Notes: generated by a model not told the origin, from the sequence alone. A DNA stretch of 64,000 nt from Adiantum capillus-veneris (GCA_014529385.2 CM043954.1:5209306-5273305); one strand, 5' to 3'. Shown: positions 1 through 10,388, counted from the stretch's first letter. A program made the numbers and translations.

Positions 1-1745
1 ACAACAAAAGCATGATTACCGCATTGCAAATAGTGACCTCTTCAATGCCTTCTTCTTGCATAAAGTCAAGTACCATTTGTTCCAATTGATCGATTCATAG
101 ACCAAAGAGAGTTGGTGACAATGGACATCCTTGTTTAACCCCAATAGTGCTTACAAAAATTTCTGAAATTTCTCTTCCCATGCGCAATTGACAAATCACC
201 TTCTCATAGATTCGAGAAACCGCAAGCATAAAGTCACTTGGCACTTGGAGTTCTTCCATCCTTCTCCACAAATTGTTACGTGGAATCATATCAAAGGCTT
301 TCTTAAAGTCCACAAAACAACAATACAATCGCTTGCCTTTCAACCGACTTTCCTCCATGAGAACACGAAGAGTGACAAGATGATCAATGGTGCTATGGCA
401 TCAACACGCTTGTCATTATCTTCAGCCCAATCACTCAATTTCATCTCCATTATGCACCCAAACAACTTTTCCATAAGAGACCCAATCATTATAGTCCGGT
501 AGTTGCTTACATTCTTTACATCCCCTCCTTTATGCAAAGGCTTAACCCAATTAGTACTCCAATCATAAGGCATACCATGTTGAAGTGCAAGGTTGAACAT
601 ATCACACATCCACTCATGGGTAAAATCTGCCGTCCATTTGATCATCTCCTGCTTGATACCTTGAAGATCTCCCGCTTTGCGAGTGGCCAACTTTTCAAGC
701 CCACCGCATACATCCTCAATAGTAAAAAAAGACGGCATACATGGGAGTGAACCATAAAATGGAATTTTTTCAGTATTTGCTTGCTCATATAATTTCCTAC
801 AATGTGTGTATATATCCACTAGACTCAAGTTACCAAAATTCTCAACCCGCTTGCCTCTCAAGTTTCTCCAAAATCTTCCACATGCATGTGCCTTTTCTTG
901 GACTTGAAATTCTTGTTGCTTTACTTTCCATCTTCTTCTCTTCTTTTGAATCAATGCCTTGTATGTATGCAAATGACTTTGATAGTTGTCTTTGTCCATA
1001 GTTGCATCAAGCTTTATCAAGGACTTTTGAGCATCTTGAAATTCTTTATCAAACCACCTTTTGCGTGATCTATCTTTGTTGATACCATGGAGATGCTTTA
1101 TGGCAAAGCATTCTTCCGCACAAGAACAAATAGCTTTCTTGAAAGCTTCCCATTTAGTTTCCAATGGTGCATCACATTGAAGCTTTGTCATCCATAATTT
1201 TTGCTCAACCATTTCAATGTACATTGGTGCCCGTTTGAAATCCATACATAGTGATAACTTCTCTTTCCTTTGGCTGAGATTATCATGCTTAGTTGCTTCT
1301 CCACATGAAAGGTCAATACATAAGGTGCGATGGTTGGATTCCGGGGTCCATTGACCAAACATAAAACTCTTCGTTGCTTGAGATTCTTTGACCACATCAA
1401 TGAATGTACATTGCAATCCTCCAAGCCGTTAATCTTTTGTGTATCATGCTCCCAAGTTTCAACAAGAAGTACATCGGCTTTGCTTGTTAGCTCATCAATG
1501 CTAACCCCCGCATTCCATGGGTATCCATTACAATTCCAAAATCATATTTTCAATTGTAACTCGGTCTTATAGGTCACGCATCCCTATTTGCTTGAGAGAC
1601 TTGCCTCCTCCTTGGGCACATTTTCTTCATGAGAGATCTCCTTGTTTTTATTATTCTTTTCCTCATATGCCTTGCGACGCATATTTTGTTGCTTAATAGT
1701 GCGATCTTCACATACAAAACATTTTGTATCCCTCAAATAGATCCA
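1..1745 (-). mobile_element. LINE copy 1: 3' part of a LINE split by element A (degraded ORF2 plus end of ORF1)
   Basis: On the minus strand this runs from the last part of ORF1 (about 1745-1580) into ORF2 (about 1565 to the window edge). It matches the intact LINE at 6924-11558 throughout. Two open stretches survive: 1416-340 (end of the endonuclease, linker, start of the RT) and 358-95 (RT with the FVDFKKAFDM and GVKQGCPLSP motifs). Relative to the intact copy, about 560 bp of endonuclease is deleted near 1360, where the reading jumps from NLKQRR to the segment before the SDH motif. A further deletion of about 20 bp near 390 breaks the RT frame. The copy ends at the base where the left TIR of element A begins, and the missing ORF1 sequence resumes exactly at 22717. 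It is a dead copy, and its 3' end lies outside the window. Confidence 0.9.
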
Positions 1746-1778
1746 CATTAGGAAATTTCAGAGGTCATTTGGAGGGCC
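1746..1778 (+). repeat. Left terminal inverted repeat of element A
   Basis: The 33-bp TIR begins CATTAGGAAATTTCAGAG and ends in GGAGGGCC. It is the reverse complement of 22684-22716 with a single A/G difference at position 15. It abuts LINE ORF1 sequence directly. Confidence 0.9.
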
Positions 1779-2099
1779 ATATGAAGAGAGAGAAAAATAG
1801 AGCGCGTCCAATGAGCATGAAGGCTACGTTACGTAGGAAAGTACGTGGAAAGACTCAAAAAATAGGAAAATAGCATAAAACTTTCACGAAACTAGGATTG
1901 TAGCATAGTAATTTCCTTCCTTTTACCGAGCTTTTAGGTGCTTGCGTGTGGTCCCACTTCTGATATTCTCTTATGGTCATTAACGTACTGGAGGGTGACC
2001 ATTAAGCCCGCACAAGATATTGGAATTTTAAAACACTTTCCCTCCATTAGAATGCTTTCAAAGTGAATCTCCCTCCACTATAGCTTTTCTCTGAGAGTT
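1779..2099. other. Left subterminal region and presumed 5' region of gene X
   Basis: There is no ORF here. The stretch contains a GA-rich patch next to the TIR, then sequence leading to the ATG of gene X at 2100. No convincing TATA box stands out. A promoter for gene X is expected here by position only. Confidence 0.4.
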
Positions 2100-3520
2100 A
2101 TGGCGTCCACGTCTTCTCGCCCAAGAGCCTCCAGGTGTTTACTGTCTCTCACACCAACAACCAACAACGGCACTTTGCCTAGAAGGCCAAGTAGTAGCAT
2201 ATCCTCAATTACAATACCAGCTTCAATAAGTGCAGAGAACCAATGGGTTGGACAAAGGATAAACAAAGGTTCATGGGTCCTCATGCAACCAAGAAGACCC
2301 AAGAGGTCTAGTGGTATCAACGTTTACCGCTCAGCATGGAAGGCCAGGGTGTTGGATTTCAAAGTTGAGATCGGCAAAAGATCTGTAAAGGAATTTCTTG
2401 TTCAGCATGTGTTTACCCATCCAGAGGTGATAGCAAACGGTGGAAATGTATCAAATATACATCAACCACGTTGCAATTGTAAGTACTCTTGACATGTGAA
2501 CTTACTGATACTCTCATTATAACTTTTCTTATATATTTTGCAATGTTTCTCCCGCTTGTTATGAGTAATGTCTCCACTCTTCACAGCTCAATTACATTAG
2601 ATTTGTCATTTGTACTTATTGATACTCTTAGTTTAACTCTTCTTATATATATTGCAGATGTTTATCCCTCTTCTTATGAGCAATGGGAACCTGTGGAGTG
2701 CATAATAGGCCTCTTCCATATTGTACATGCCCATATTGGTTCTCTACAGTACTCAGAGAGGAGCAGCAAAAGACTGGCTAATGAGGGAATCTTTTTTTAT
2801 GACCACTTTTACCAACTCAGCTCAGGGAATAAGAATGGCATGTTGGTGAAAGTGCCTCTACCAACCGATTGGAACATTGTGGACTGGCCAGTTCCCGAGG
2901 AAACAATGGTGGAGGCAATGCGAAGTAAGCTCTACAAGGATATACAAAGGTCTCTACGTAGCTCTATTCCTACCAAACTGGTTAGAATTGCAAACTTTTG
3001 TCCTGTTGCACTCTTCATAGAGCTGTTTCATAGCTACAACATCAGAGTTACAAAAACTATGTTCATGTGCAAGTCATTTCAGCAGTCATCCTGTGACAAA
3101 CTTCTTGACAAAGGATGGTATGCAAAGGAAGAGATTGGTTTACGGTGCGAGGTCACGCTTGATACTCTAGTTGTCAAGTACATGATTGCAAGCCAATCAC
3201 TGTTACTCTCATTTTGGTATATGCGATCACAAATGCTAAACGGTAAGTACATTCCTATGGACCAGGTTTCTGCAGGTTTGGAAGATAATCCTACTATGGA
3301 TGTGGAAGTGATTGATAAAGAGCATGGCCTACTATTGGTGGTTACAATAAGGGAGCTATGCAGTCTTCAGCATTTGCGAAATGACATCATTGAAGAGTCA
3401 ATGGACAAGGAACTATCAGATTTTTCTTTTTTCTTAGCTGGCCGTAAGGTGATGCGGCGAAGGGAAAAAGATATTTTGTGCAAAGAGTTGGATGGTCGGG
3501 TTGAAGTAGTGTCAATGTAA
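2100..3520 (+). CDS. Gene X of element A: two-exon protein of about 413 aa, function unknown
   Basis: Exon 1 is 2100-2478 (ATG start; donor GTAAGTAC) and exon 2 is 2658-3520 (acceptor ATATTGCAG). The phases fit (1 nt plus 2 nt), giving an uninterrupted 413-aa reading. The N-terminus is rich in Ser, Arg and Pro. The body contains VKVPLPTDWNIVDWPVP and a Cys/Phe-rich stretch around ANFCPVALFIELFH, and the end is basic. I do not recognise a domain. A decayed homologue lies at 35288-36015 beside the second HAD pseudogene, so the gene belongs to the element family and is not a chance ORF. It is convergent with the H3 fusion gene, 221 bp away, separated by a (TC)n(TA)n tract. It may be an accessory transposition protein, but this is a guess from position. 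Confidence 0.65.
2501..2685 (+). repeat. Tandem duplication of the intron 3' end and exon 2 start in gene X
   Basis: Sequences 2501-2570 and 2615-2685 are diverged copies of the same 70-bp segment, covering the pyrimidine tract, acceptor and first codons of exon 2. In the upstream copy TTGCAGATG has become TTGCAATG, so the acceptor AG is lost. Only the downstream copy can be spliced in frame. Confidence 0.75.
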
Positions 3521-3639
3521 CAGATATTCTTGTAAAACCAAGTGTATACAAATGACTTTCAAGACATGAAGTTTATTGATCTCATTTTTCAATTGTGCCC
3601 TGTGAAAAAGTGTGCTTGAAATACATTTCTTTACCATGT

Positions 3640-3643
<4 letters not shown>

Positions 3644-3712
<69 letters not shown>
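3644..3712. repeat. (TC)n(TA)n microsatellite between convergent genes
   Basis: About 19 TC units are followed by about 15 TA units, between the 3' ends of gene X and the H3 fusion gene. A (GA)n tract lies at the equivalent place in element B (34917-34991), in reverse orientation. Confidence 0.95.
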
Positions 3713-3715
<3 letters not shown>

Positions 3716-3741
3716 AGACAAGACAAAGACAGATAGAAGAA

Positions 3742-6508
3742 TCATCTTAATTCATTAGAAAGTACAAACTCGTCCGTGAACAATGGACTGAGATACAATT
3801 TCTGTAAGTATGGAATCAGAATGTCTTCAAGGTAAAAATCGAAGAAATGCCCCTCGAAAGAAGGTGGTGAGATAGTTGTTCCCGGCGGATTTAGTTCTCC
3901 CTTTTCAGGAGTATCATCAATTAGTAGTGTATTAGTTGAATCAAAGGGTACACCGATTTGGCTAAACGGTTTGTACAAAAGAGGTAATCCTGGTTTTTTA
4001 GGGTGGTAGTGGCCCTCAACGGTAATGCATTTTCTTTGATCATACAAAAAGGCAAAATCTGACGTGTGAGCTTGGCATACACTGCAAACTATTGCAACTA
4101 GTGGCGATAAGTTTTGCCTTTGCATTGAAGACCATATGGCAACTGTGAAGCGCGGAAGAAGAAACTCAATAAATTTCTTGGTTCCTGGACGAACCACGAC
4201 TCGACAAGTTCCCATCCGAAACATTTGCAAATCCTCAAAAGGTCCTCTGTCACCGAGAGGCACCCGCATCAGCAGCAATCCATTGACGTCCAAGATAATC
4301 AACCTCTGTAAAAGTTGAAAAGTACATATAAGTAGTTAGAAGCTGGACATATTTTTCCATACTTGAATAGACATTACCGGAACAACCGTATCTACAGGTA
4401 GCAAGGGTCCATACTGGGTCTCTGTAGTGTTCATGTTGTTGTTGCTCTCCTCTGCTTTATCTTCATAGTCATCATTCACATCTTCATCAGGGGTCTCCCC
4501 CATGGCCCTTTCTGCCTCATTCAAGGTTGATCGGCTTGCCTCATACATCCTTGCCTGATCCATATCATTTTGCTCATCCCTAGGCCTGCTTTCCTCATCC
4601 ATATCCTTTTGCTCATCTATAGGCCTGCTTTCCTCATCTTGGGTTTCAGCCATAGGCTCTTTTGGCTCCTCCACTGGCTGACTTGGCTCTTTCATTGTCT
4701 CCTCCGGTTGAACCTTAGCAGCTTCCATATGCTCATTTGTCATTTCCTCATCCTCGGCTCTTTCATCTTCTGCTGATATGACACCCTCGGCCCGATGCGA
4801 TTCCACTGTATCGGATGTAGGGGTTTGTCGTGGTGGCACGTCATGTTTTGTAAGATCAATAGTGCGCTCATCCAAGCCGCTATCTTCAAGCTCTCTAGGG
4901 CTAGACATAGTAAGAAGGTGTTGTATTAAACTTACCCGGTATCTTTGCAAATAATCATATGTGTAGTTTTTTAAAGCACTCTGAAAAATTGAAAGACCAC
5001 ATGGTGAGAATTCTTTTATAGACTAAACCAAAACTAACTGAATGCATTGCCAAATTCGTACCTTAGTCATGAAAGGTTTTAATGCAAAGTAGCTTTGCAG
5101 AACATATTCTGCATGGAGAAGACATCTCCAGCCGCAAGAATTCCCATCGGTTTGATTTGGGACAGGTACTTCTTTGATTGGGGCCTTGTATAGTTCATAC
5201 CTTCCACATAGCTTGCCATAGGCAAGCAACAACCTCTTTATACAACTGCACAAAGCAATGTCAAGATGTTAGCATGAGGCTTCAAATTTACATGGATATC
5301 TATAAGAAACACTTTCTGATACAAAACACTTACAGCCTAATTTCAGGGTGGGTTCCTTTTATTGAATTGAACACCCACACTGCTGGTTGGTCAACATCAA
5401 GGCATATGAGACTCCAGTGATGGTTGTTCTCATATGGAAAGATGATCACAGTAACTTCCAGCATAGCACAGTGGAGAAACCAACTCTCAAAGGTCCCAGA
5501 TGGACTGTTCTTTTGTCTAATAATTACAGACATTTGTGGATCAAGGAGAAACACCTCTGTGTGAGTGTGCAGTGGGAGTTGACTTTTGATCAGGCTGCAA
5601 AGACTCTACCTGAGTTAGCAAACCTGTTATCTGAGTTTTCAAAGCTAGCAAGATAGTAACACTTACTTAAGACAAGCATAGATAATTGTGTCTGAAATCT
5701 GAGCATCTGGATTCTGCAATAAATCAATGTCCACTTTTTCCAGAGCTAGCTTTTTGGCTCCATCTACAAATGGTATCTCTGCAAGCAAACCATTCTTCAT
5801 TGAAAGTAGAGTTTCTTGATTCATTGCCTCTATAGACAGGGTCACATTGCACTCTGTTTGTTTCTGGGACTCCACTGCTACTTTTGCTTTCTCCTTAAGC
5901 TCTGCTTCCCTCATTTCCTCTGTTTGGCGAGCAATAGTCTCTGCCCTTGCCCTTGTATTCACATCATGTGTGACATCTACAACTGTGAGCTGTGGCACTA
6001 GCTCCGGGGGGTATAACAAAATTTCCCTCATTTTCTTATCCTTGCAGACATTGGGGACCAGCAGTTTGTCATACCTCCACCTTATTCTTTTCAATGTCTC
6101 ACTATCTTTGTCCATTATAGTAACCCTGTGGGCATGGGCTGCAACAATGGTCATGTCACTGAAGTACTCCAGTAGGAAGTCCTCTGTTGCTTCCTGTAGA
6201 GCCATTAATGCCACCACCTTCCACCTTTTGGTGCCCCAGGTAGCTTCATCACATATGGACCTCACCATCCTCTGGAAGGGCAGCTTTGGTATGCATAAAT
6301 CTACACATTTCTGTGCCTTTCTGATTTTTCTGAAAAGTCCCATGCAGGTTTGCAGCTTCTTCATCCTTGGCCCTTTCAGAATTTTATTTGGTTTTCCAAG
6401 TCTTTTCTTTGGGGTTGCAAATCTGCTACTTGCTTTCGATGCTAATCCTGGACCCTTGCCTGCCTTCCTTGCAGTGGCTTTTGTTCTAGCCATCTTACTG
6501 TACACCAA
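3742..6508 (-). CDS. Histone H3-like / Ulp1 (C48) protease-like / FCP1-type HAD phosphatase-like fusion protein, five exons
   Basis: Inferred exons (minus): 6493-5667, 5594-5334, 5245-5062, 4980-4378, 4305-3742. The donors are GTAAGT, GTAAGT, GTACGA, GTAATG; the acceptors TTGCAG, GTGCAG, TTTCAG, TACAG. All phases agree and give 812 aa without a stop. I chose the ATG at 6493 because it opens MARTK like H3; an in-frame ATG at 6508 adds five residues. Residues 1-142 resemble H3: tail ARTKATARK, then LPFQRMVRSI, then MALQEATEDFLLEYF and HAHRVTIMDKD (compare H3 MALQEA and HAKRVTIMPKD). A charged extension follows. Residues about 290-420 are Ulp1-like, with H335, Q394, C400, and N352 at the usual Asp position. 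Residues 425-625 are acidic. Residues 626-812 are FCP1/SCP HAD-like (D631, S684/685, K737, DD755-756). A nuclear role in chromatin or SUMO deconjugation is inference. Element B carries a decayed copy in the same order. If the first intron is not used, the H3 part ends at the TAA at 5663. Confidence 0.75.
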
Positions 6509-6654
6509 AAGAAGAGTCTCAATCCCCTTCTCTCTTTCTATGACTCTCTCTCTCTCTCTAGTTATATATGCTAAGCTATAGAAAGGAAGGAGAGAGAGAG
6601 AGTATATATGCTAAGCTATAGAAAGGAAGGAGAGAGAGAGAGAGAGAGTCCACA

Positions 6655-6717
6655 TTACTAAAGGCGCGCACGGAGCACGTTTTCACCTCAACAAGCACCT
6701 CCGCGCCCCGTTAGTAT
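6655..6717. repeat. GC-rich hairpin 1 of the TACTAAcGGCGCGC family
   Basis: The left arm TTACTAAAGGCGCGC pairs imperfectly with the right arm GCGCCCCGTTAGTAT. About 63 bp in total. Confidence 0.6.
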
Positions 6718-6736
6718 AGGGTAAAATAATACACAC

Positions 6737-6791
<55 letters not shown>

Positions 6792-6800
6792 AATGGACAG

Positions 6801-6861
6801 TACTAACGGCGCGCATAGAGACATGCACTACGGGTATGGCTCTCTCTGCGCGCCTTTGGTA
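6801..6861. repeat. GC-rich hairpin 2 of the TACTAAcGGCGCGC family
   Basis: The left arm TACTAACGGCGCGCATAGAG pairs with the right arm CTCTCTGCGCGCCTTTGGTA. Total 61 bp, directly beside the (GA)n tract at the LINE 3' end. Confidence 0.65.
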
Positions 6862-6862
6862 T

Positions 6863-6929
<67 letters not shown>

Positions 6930-7001
6930 TAGATAGATAGATAGATAGTTCTATTATCGTCCTGGGAGGTCAAATATGACCTATGGGACCAAATGAACAT
7001 G

Positions 7002-10000
7002 TCACGTGGTGTGAGTGGAGTTCATAAGTGACTCTCGATGCTCAAAAATGGCTGAAATGAGCGTCGCAATAGAGAGTCCACATCGTGGTTGGGAGAGGAA
7101 GGTATGTAGGGAGAGCTCATGGCTGAATATATGGGGAAAAGAGGACCTAATGTGGTCAAAAGCTGAGCACTCAAGTAGTGTGTGGTACTCACTCTCTCTC
7201 ACTTGACGAGGGCATAAGGTGCAAAGTCTATGGCACTCCTCGCCAGTGCCCCAACGTCCTGTCTCGCAACGTAGAGAATGGGAGCTAAGACGAATGGATG
7301 CAATGGTGCGGATCGCACTCAACGGGATGGGCTCAAGGATGTAGGAATGGGTTCGGTTACCTCGTTCCGAGAAGAAGAGAGATTTGTAGTTTGGGGCAAC
7401 GTGTGTGGTGTAATGGCTGAAGCGAGAACCTCCAGATTTCTCCCAAGCCATGATACATTGGCGTTGTAAGAAGGCCTCATTAACTTGGGAGTCGATCGAC
7501 GCATCCTTGACCAAGTGACATGCATCCCATCTTCCAAACCATTTCTTGATATCAAGCATCCACCCCGAACTTAGTATTTTGCTCTTGCATGTCTTTTGAA
7601 CCTTTTGACTTGCTTCATATGCGATTCTAGGAAGTCGATGCAAAGGGCTACGTTGTGTCTTACGCATGTACTCCACAACCCTTTCCATGCCTAAGACCTC
7701 AATGGGAAGCGATCCGGACTCAAGAAGTAAGAGCATGTAGGGTGTTTGTGTCTTGACTTGGAGAAAGTTGGTGAGAAAACGCTTTTGGACATTCTCAAAC
7801 TCTTTCCAAGTAGACTTCCCGATGCTTCCACCCCACACCTCCACTCCATAAAGAAGCACCGGTGTCACCAATGTGTCAAAGAGGTACTTTTTGAGAGCCC
7901 AACACTTGATCTCTCCTGCATTGCACATGTTCTCAAATGCATAATAAGCCCTCTTTCCGGCTTCCAAGCGACGCATTGCACAATCCTTCCATTTATGATT
8001 GGATGGAACCTCAAGGCCAAGGTACTTGAAGTGATCTACCACTTCAAGTTTCTCATTGTTGTATACAATGCATGGATTTTCGTCATTGAGGGTCTTTACA
8101 AGCATAACCTTGGTTTTGGATCCATTCACGATCAGCCCGCTATGTAGGCAAAAGCGTTCCAAGACACTCATAAGCTTTTGTGCATCTTCTAAGGTATGTG
8201 CCAAGAGCACTACATCATCGGCATAAAGCAAAAGCATGATCACCGCATTTCCAATCTTAACCTCTTCTATGCCTTCTTGCTGCATAAAATCAAGAACCAT
8301 GTATTCCAATTCATCAATGAGTAGCCCAAAGAGGGTTGGGGAAAGTGGGCATCCTTGTTTGACACCAATAGTGCTTGCAAAAAATTCTGAAATTCCATCT
8401 CCCATACGTAATTGACATATCACTTTTTGGTAGATGCGAAAGACTGCATGCATAAATTCTCTCGGCACTTGAAGGCTTTGCATACGTCTCCAAAGATTTC
8501 CTCGCGGTACCATGTCAAAAGCTTTCTTGAAATCCACAAAGCAACAATACAACTTTTTTCCTTTCAATCGAGACGCTTCCATAAGAACTCGAAGAGTGAC
8601 AAGGTGATCAATAGTGCTATGATGCTTTCGAAAACCTGCTTGGCCAAGCGCACGTTTGCCATTCTTTTCAGCCCATTCACTTATCTTCATCTCCATGATA
8701 CATCCAAATAACTTTGCCATCAAAGAACCAACCATTATAGTGCGATAGTTGTTCACATTGTTTACATCTCCTCCTTTGTGCAAAGGTTTGATCCAATTTG
8801 CACTCCAATCATGAGGCATGCCATACTGAAGTGCAAGGTTAAACATATCGCATATCCAATATCGTGTTTTCTTGCTTGTCCATTTAATCATTTCAGCCTT
8901 GACACCTTGAAGGTCACCTGCCTTGCGAGTAGCAAGTTTCTCAAGCGCGCGGCATACATCTTCAATGGTAAAGAAGGGAGACATAAATGGAAGGGAGCTA
9001 CAACCCTCCATCTTATCAACATTGGGTTGCTCATAGAGGTTCTTACAATGCATATACATATCCTCAAGAGTCAAGTCACCAAAGCTCTCAACGCGCTTGC
9101 CTTTTAGATTTTGCCAAAACTTGCCACATGCATGTGCTTTCTCTTGTGCTAAAAGAAGTTGTTTTTCGACTTCCCACCTTCTCCTCTTCTTTTGAACAAG
9201 TGCTTTGTATGTGTGTGAACATTCCAAGTAAACTTCCTTGTCTTTGATTGCATCCAATCTTAGCAAGTGTTTTCGGGCTTGACTACATTCCATGTCAAAC
9301 CATTTCTTCTTGGTGCTACCCTTCTTAGACCTTTTGCAAGACATGTGTTTCGCCGAAAAGCATTCCTTCGCACAAGAGAAAATTACTTCTTTGAAAACTT
9401 TCCACTTGCATTCTAATGTTGGGCTCCCTTGATGCTCTATCATGCTTAACATTTGGTCCACCATATCAGCATATATAAGTGCTCGTTTGAAGTCTAGACG
9501 TAGGTACAAATGATTCACATCATGATTGGAGGCTACATGCTCGGGCCGTTTACCACACTTGAGGTCAATACATAACATCCTATGATCCGATTCCGGATTC
9601 CATTCACCAAGTGTAAAGCTTTGTATGCATTCTAGAGTGGCTTCTGAGAACAACATATAGTCAATCACGCTAGCACCATTGTGCTTTCTACATGTAAAGT
9701 CATTGGTGCCTTGCCATAGAGATACACCATTTGCAATGAGCATTCCGGTACTATTGCACATATGTAGAAGTGACTTTTCATAGTGATCCACTTCTTTTGC
9801 ATCATTAGAACTTCGATTATACATGTATGAGTCATCCACTCTTCTTGATACATGCGGCATGTCGACTTGTTGTGTGTCTTGTTGTAACATATTTGTGCGA
9901 GCATTCATGTCTCCAAAAACAATGACTTCACCTTGATCCTTGTAATAAGAAATGTCTTCCTCTAGTTCAACAAAGGGCTGATCTCTATCCATATTCAAGC

Positions 10001-10382
10001 GAGCATAAAATTTGGAGTCATAGTGAGGAATGTAGCAGCCGGCCACAAACATGACTTGACCATTTGGTGGGCTGATTTTCAGCCATAAGTAGCGTTTATA
10101 CTTATCTTCTTTGACAATGGAAACATCTTTCAAACCCTTTTTGGTCATACATGCTATGCCTCCTTGGCCTCTTCGTTGCTTTGCATTTTTGGCCCACATC
10201 AAAGAATGTACATCGTACTTGTCAAATCCAAGAATTCGTTGCGCATCATGCTCCCATGTTTCGACAAGAAGTATCACATCGGAGTCATTGGTAAGCTCAT
10301 CAATGCCAATTCCCGCATTCCATGGATACCCGTTACAATTCCAAAAGCTTATTCGCAAGCGTGAGTTGGTCTCATAGATCAT
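7002..10382 (-). CDS. LINE ORF2: AP endonuclease plus reverse transcriptase (1126 aa), intact
   Basis: The N-terminal APE-type endonuclease shows ISFWNCNGYPWN, LLVETWEH, VIVFGDMNAR, VIDYMLFSE and the terminal SDHRML motif. Next come a basic linker and the RT: NWIKPLHKGGDVNNVNNYR, GQAGFRKHHSTIDH, LYCCFVDFKKAFDMVPR, GVKQGCPLSPTLFG, and the catalytic YADD in LLLYADDVVLLAH. The C-terminus has a CCHC-like cluster (CHRLCTLC with H and C in YHTLLEC). It starts at an ATG 6 nt after the ORF1 stop codon, which suggests reinitiation or coupled translation. The protein would nick the target and copy the LINE RNA. The near-identical copy at 12915-16295 has a nonsense mutation; this one has none. Confidence 0.95.
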   Translation of the reverse strand: MIYETNSRLRISFWNCNGYPWNAGIGIDELTNDSDVILLVETWEHDAQRILGFDKYDVHSLMWAKNAKQRRGQGGIACMTKKGLKDVSIVKEDKYKRYLWLKISPPNGQVMFVAGCYIPHYDSKFYARLNMDRDQPFVELEEDISYYKDQGEVIVFGDMNARTNMLQQDTQQVDMPHVSRRVDDSYMYNRSSNDAKEVDHYEKSLLHMCNSTGMLIANGVSLWQGTNDFTCRKHNGASVIDYMLFSEATLECIQSFTLGEWNPESDHRMLCIDLKCGKRPEHVASNHDVNHLYLRLDFKRALIYADMVDQMLSMIEHQGSPTLECKWKVFKEVIFSCAKECFSAKHMSCKRSKKGSTKKKWFDMECSQARKHLLRLDAIKDKEVYLECSHTYKALVQKKRRRWEVEKQLLLAQEKAHACGKFWQNLKGKRVESFGDLTLEDMYMHCKNLYEQPNVDKMEGCSSLPFMSPFFTIEDVCRALEKLATRKAGDLQGVKAEMIKWTSKKTRYWICDMFNLALQYGMPHDWSANWIKPLHKGGDVNNVNNYRTIMVGSLMAKLFGCIMEMKISEWAEKNGKRALGQAGFRKHHSTIDHLVTLRVLMEASRLKGKKLYCCFVDFKKAFDMVPRGNLWRRMQSLQVPREFMHAVFRIYQKVICQLRMGDGISEFFASTIGVKQGCPLSPTLFGLLIDELEYMVLDFMQQEGIEEVKIGNAVIMLLLYADDVVLLAHTLEDAQKLMSVLERFCLHSGLIVNGSKTKVMLVKTLNDENPCIVYNNEKLEVVDHFKYLGLEVPSNHKWKDCAMRRLEAGKRAYYAFENMCNAGEIKCWALKKYLFDTLVTPVLLYGVEVWGGSIGKSTWKEFENVQKRFLTNFLQVKTQTPYMLLLLESGSLPIEVLGMERVVEYMRKTQRSPLHRLPRIAYEASQKVQKTCKSKILSSGWMLDIKKWFGRWDACHLVKDASIDSQVNEAFLQRQCIMAWEKSGGSRFSHYTTHVAPNYKSLFFSERGNRTHSYILEPIPLSAIRTIASIRLSSHSLRCETGRWGTGEECHRLCTLCPRQVRESEYHTLLECSAFDHIRSSFPHIFSHELSLHTFLSQPRCGLSIATLISAIFEHRESLMNSTHTT

Positions 10383-10388
10383 GTGTCC

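Larger units (their letters stand above)
6509..6923. promoter_or_regulatory. Upstream region of the H3 fusion gene: CT/GA tracts, 40-bp tandem duplication, two GC-rich hairpins
   Basis: It contains (CT)n patches, a 38-bp unit occurring twice (6563-6600 and 6603-6640, 40-bp period) with TATATATGC on the plus strand, a (CT)n tract at 6741-6787, two short hairpins and a (GA)n tract ending at the LINE tail. Together with 11559-12377 it must have been the single region between two divergent genes before the LINE inserted. Promoter activity is inferred from position. Confidence 0.5.

Noticed and set aside
3242-3275. Apparent mini-intron in gene X (GGTAAGTAC..TTTCTGCAG)
   Set aside because: It would be about 34 nt, too short for a plant intron, and the frame is open through it.
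4899-4936. Donor-like GTAAGT and TCTAG acceptor in the acidic linker exon
   Set aside because: About 38 nt is too short; the reading is open without splicing.
5062-5594. Element A as a Mutator-like element because of the Ulp1 domain
   Set aside because: Ulp1 genes are known in some plant Mutator-like and other elements, but there is no 9-11 bp TSD, no long TIR, and no MULE transposase motif that I can see.
7746-8147. Plus-strand open frame opposite LINE ORF2
   Set aside because: It is the antisense shadow of the RT domain and recurs in copy 3 only because the DNA is near-identical.
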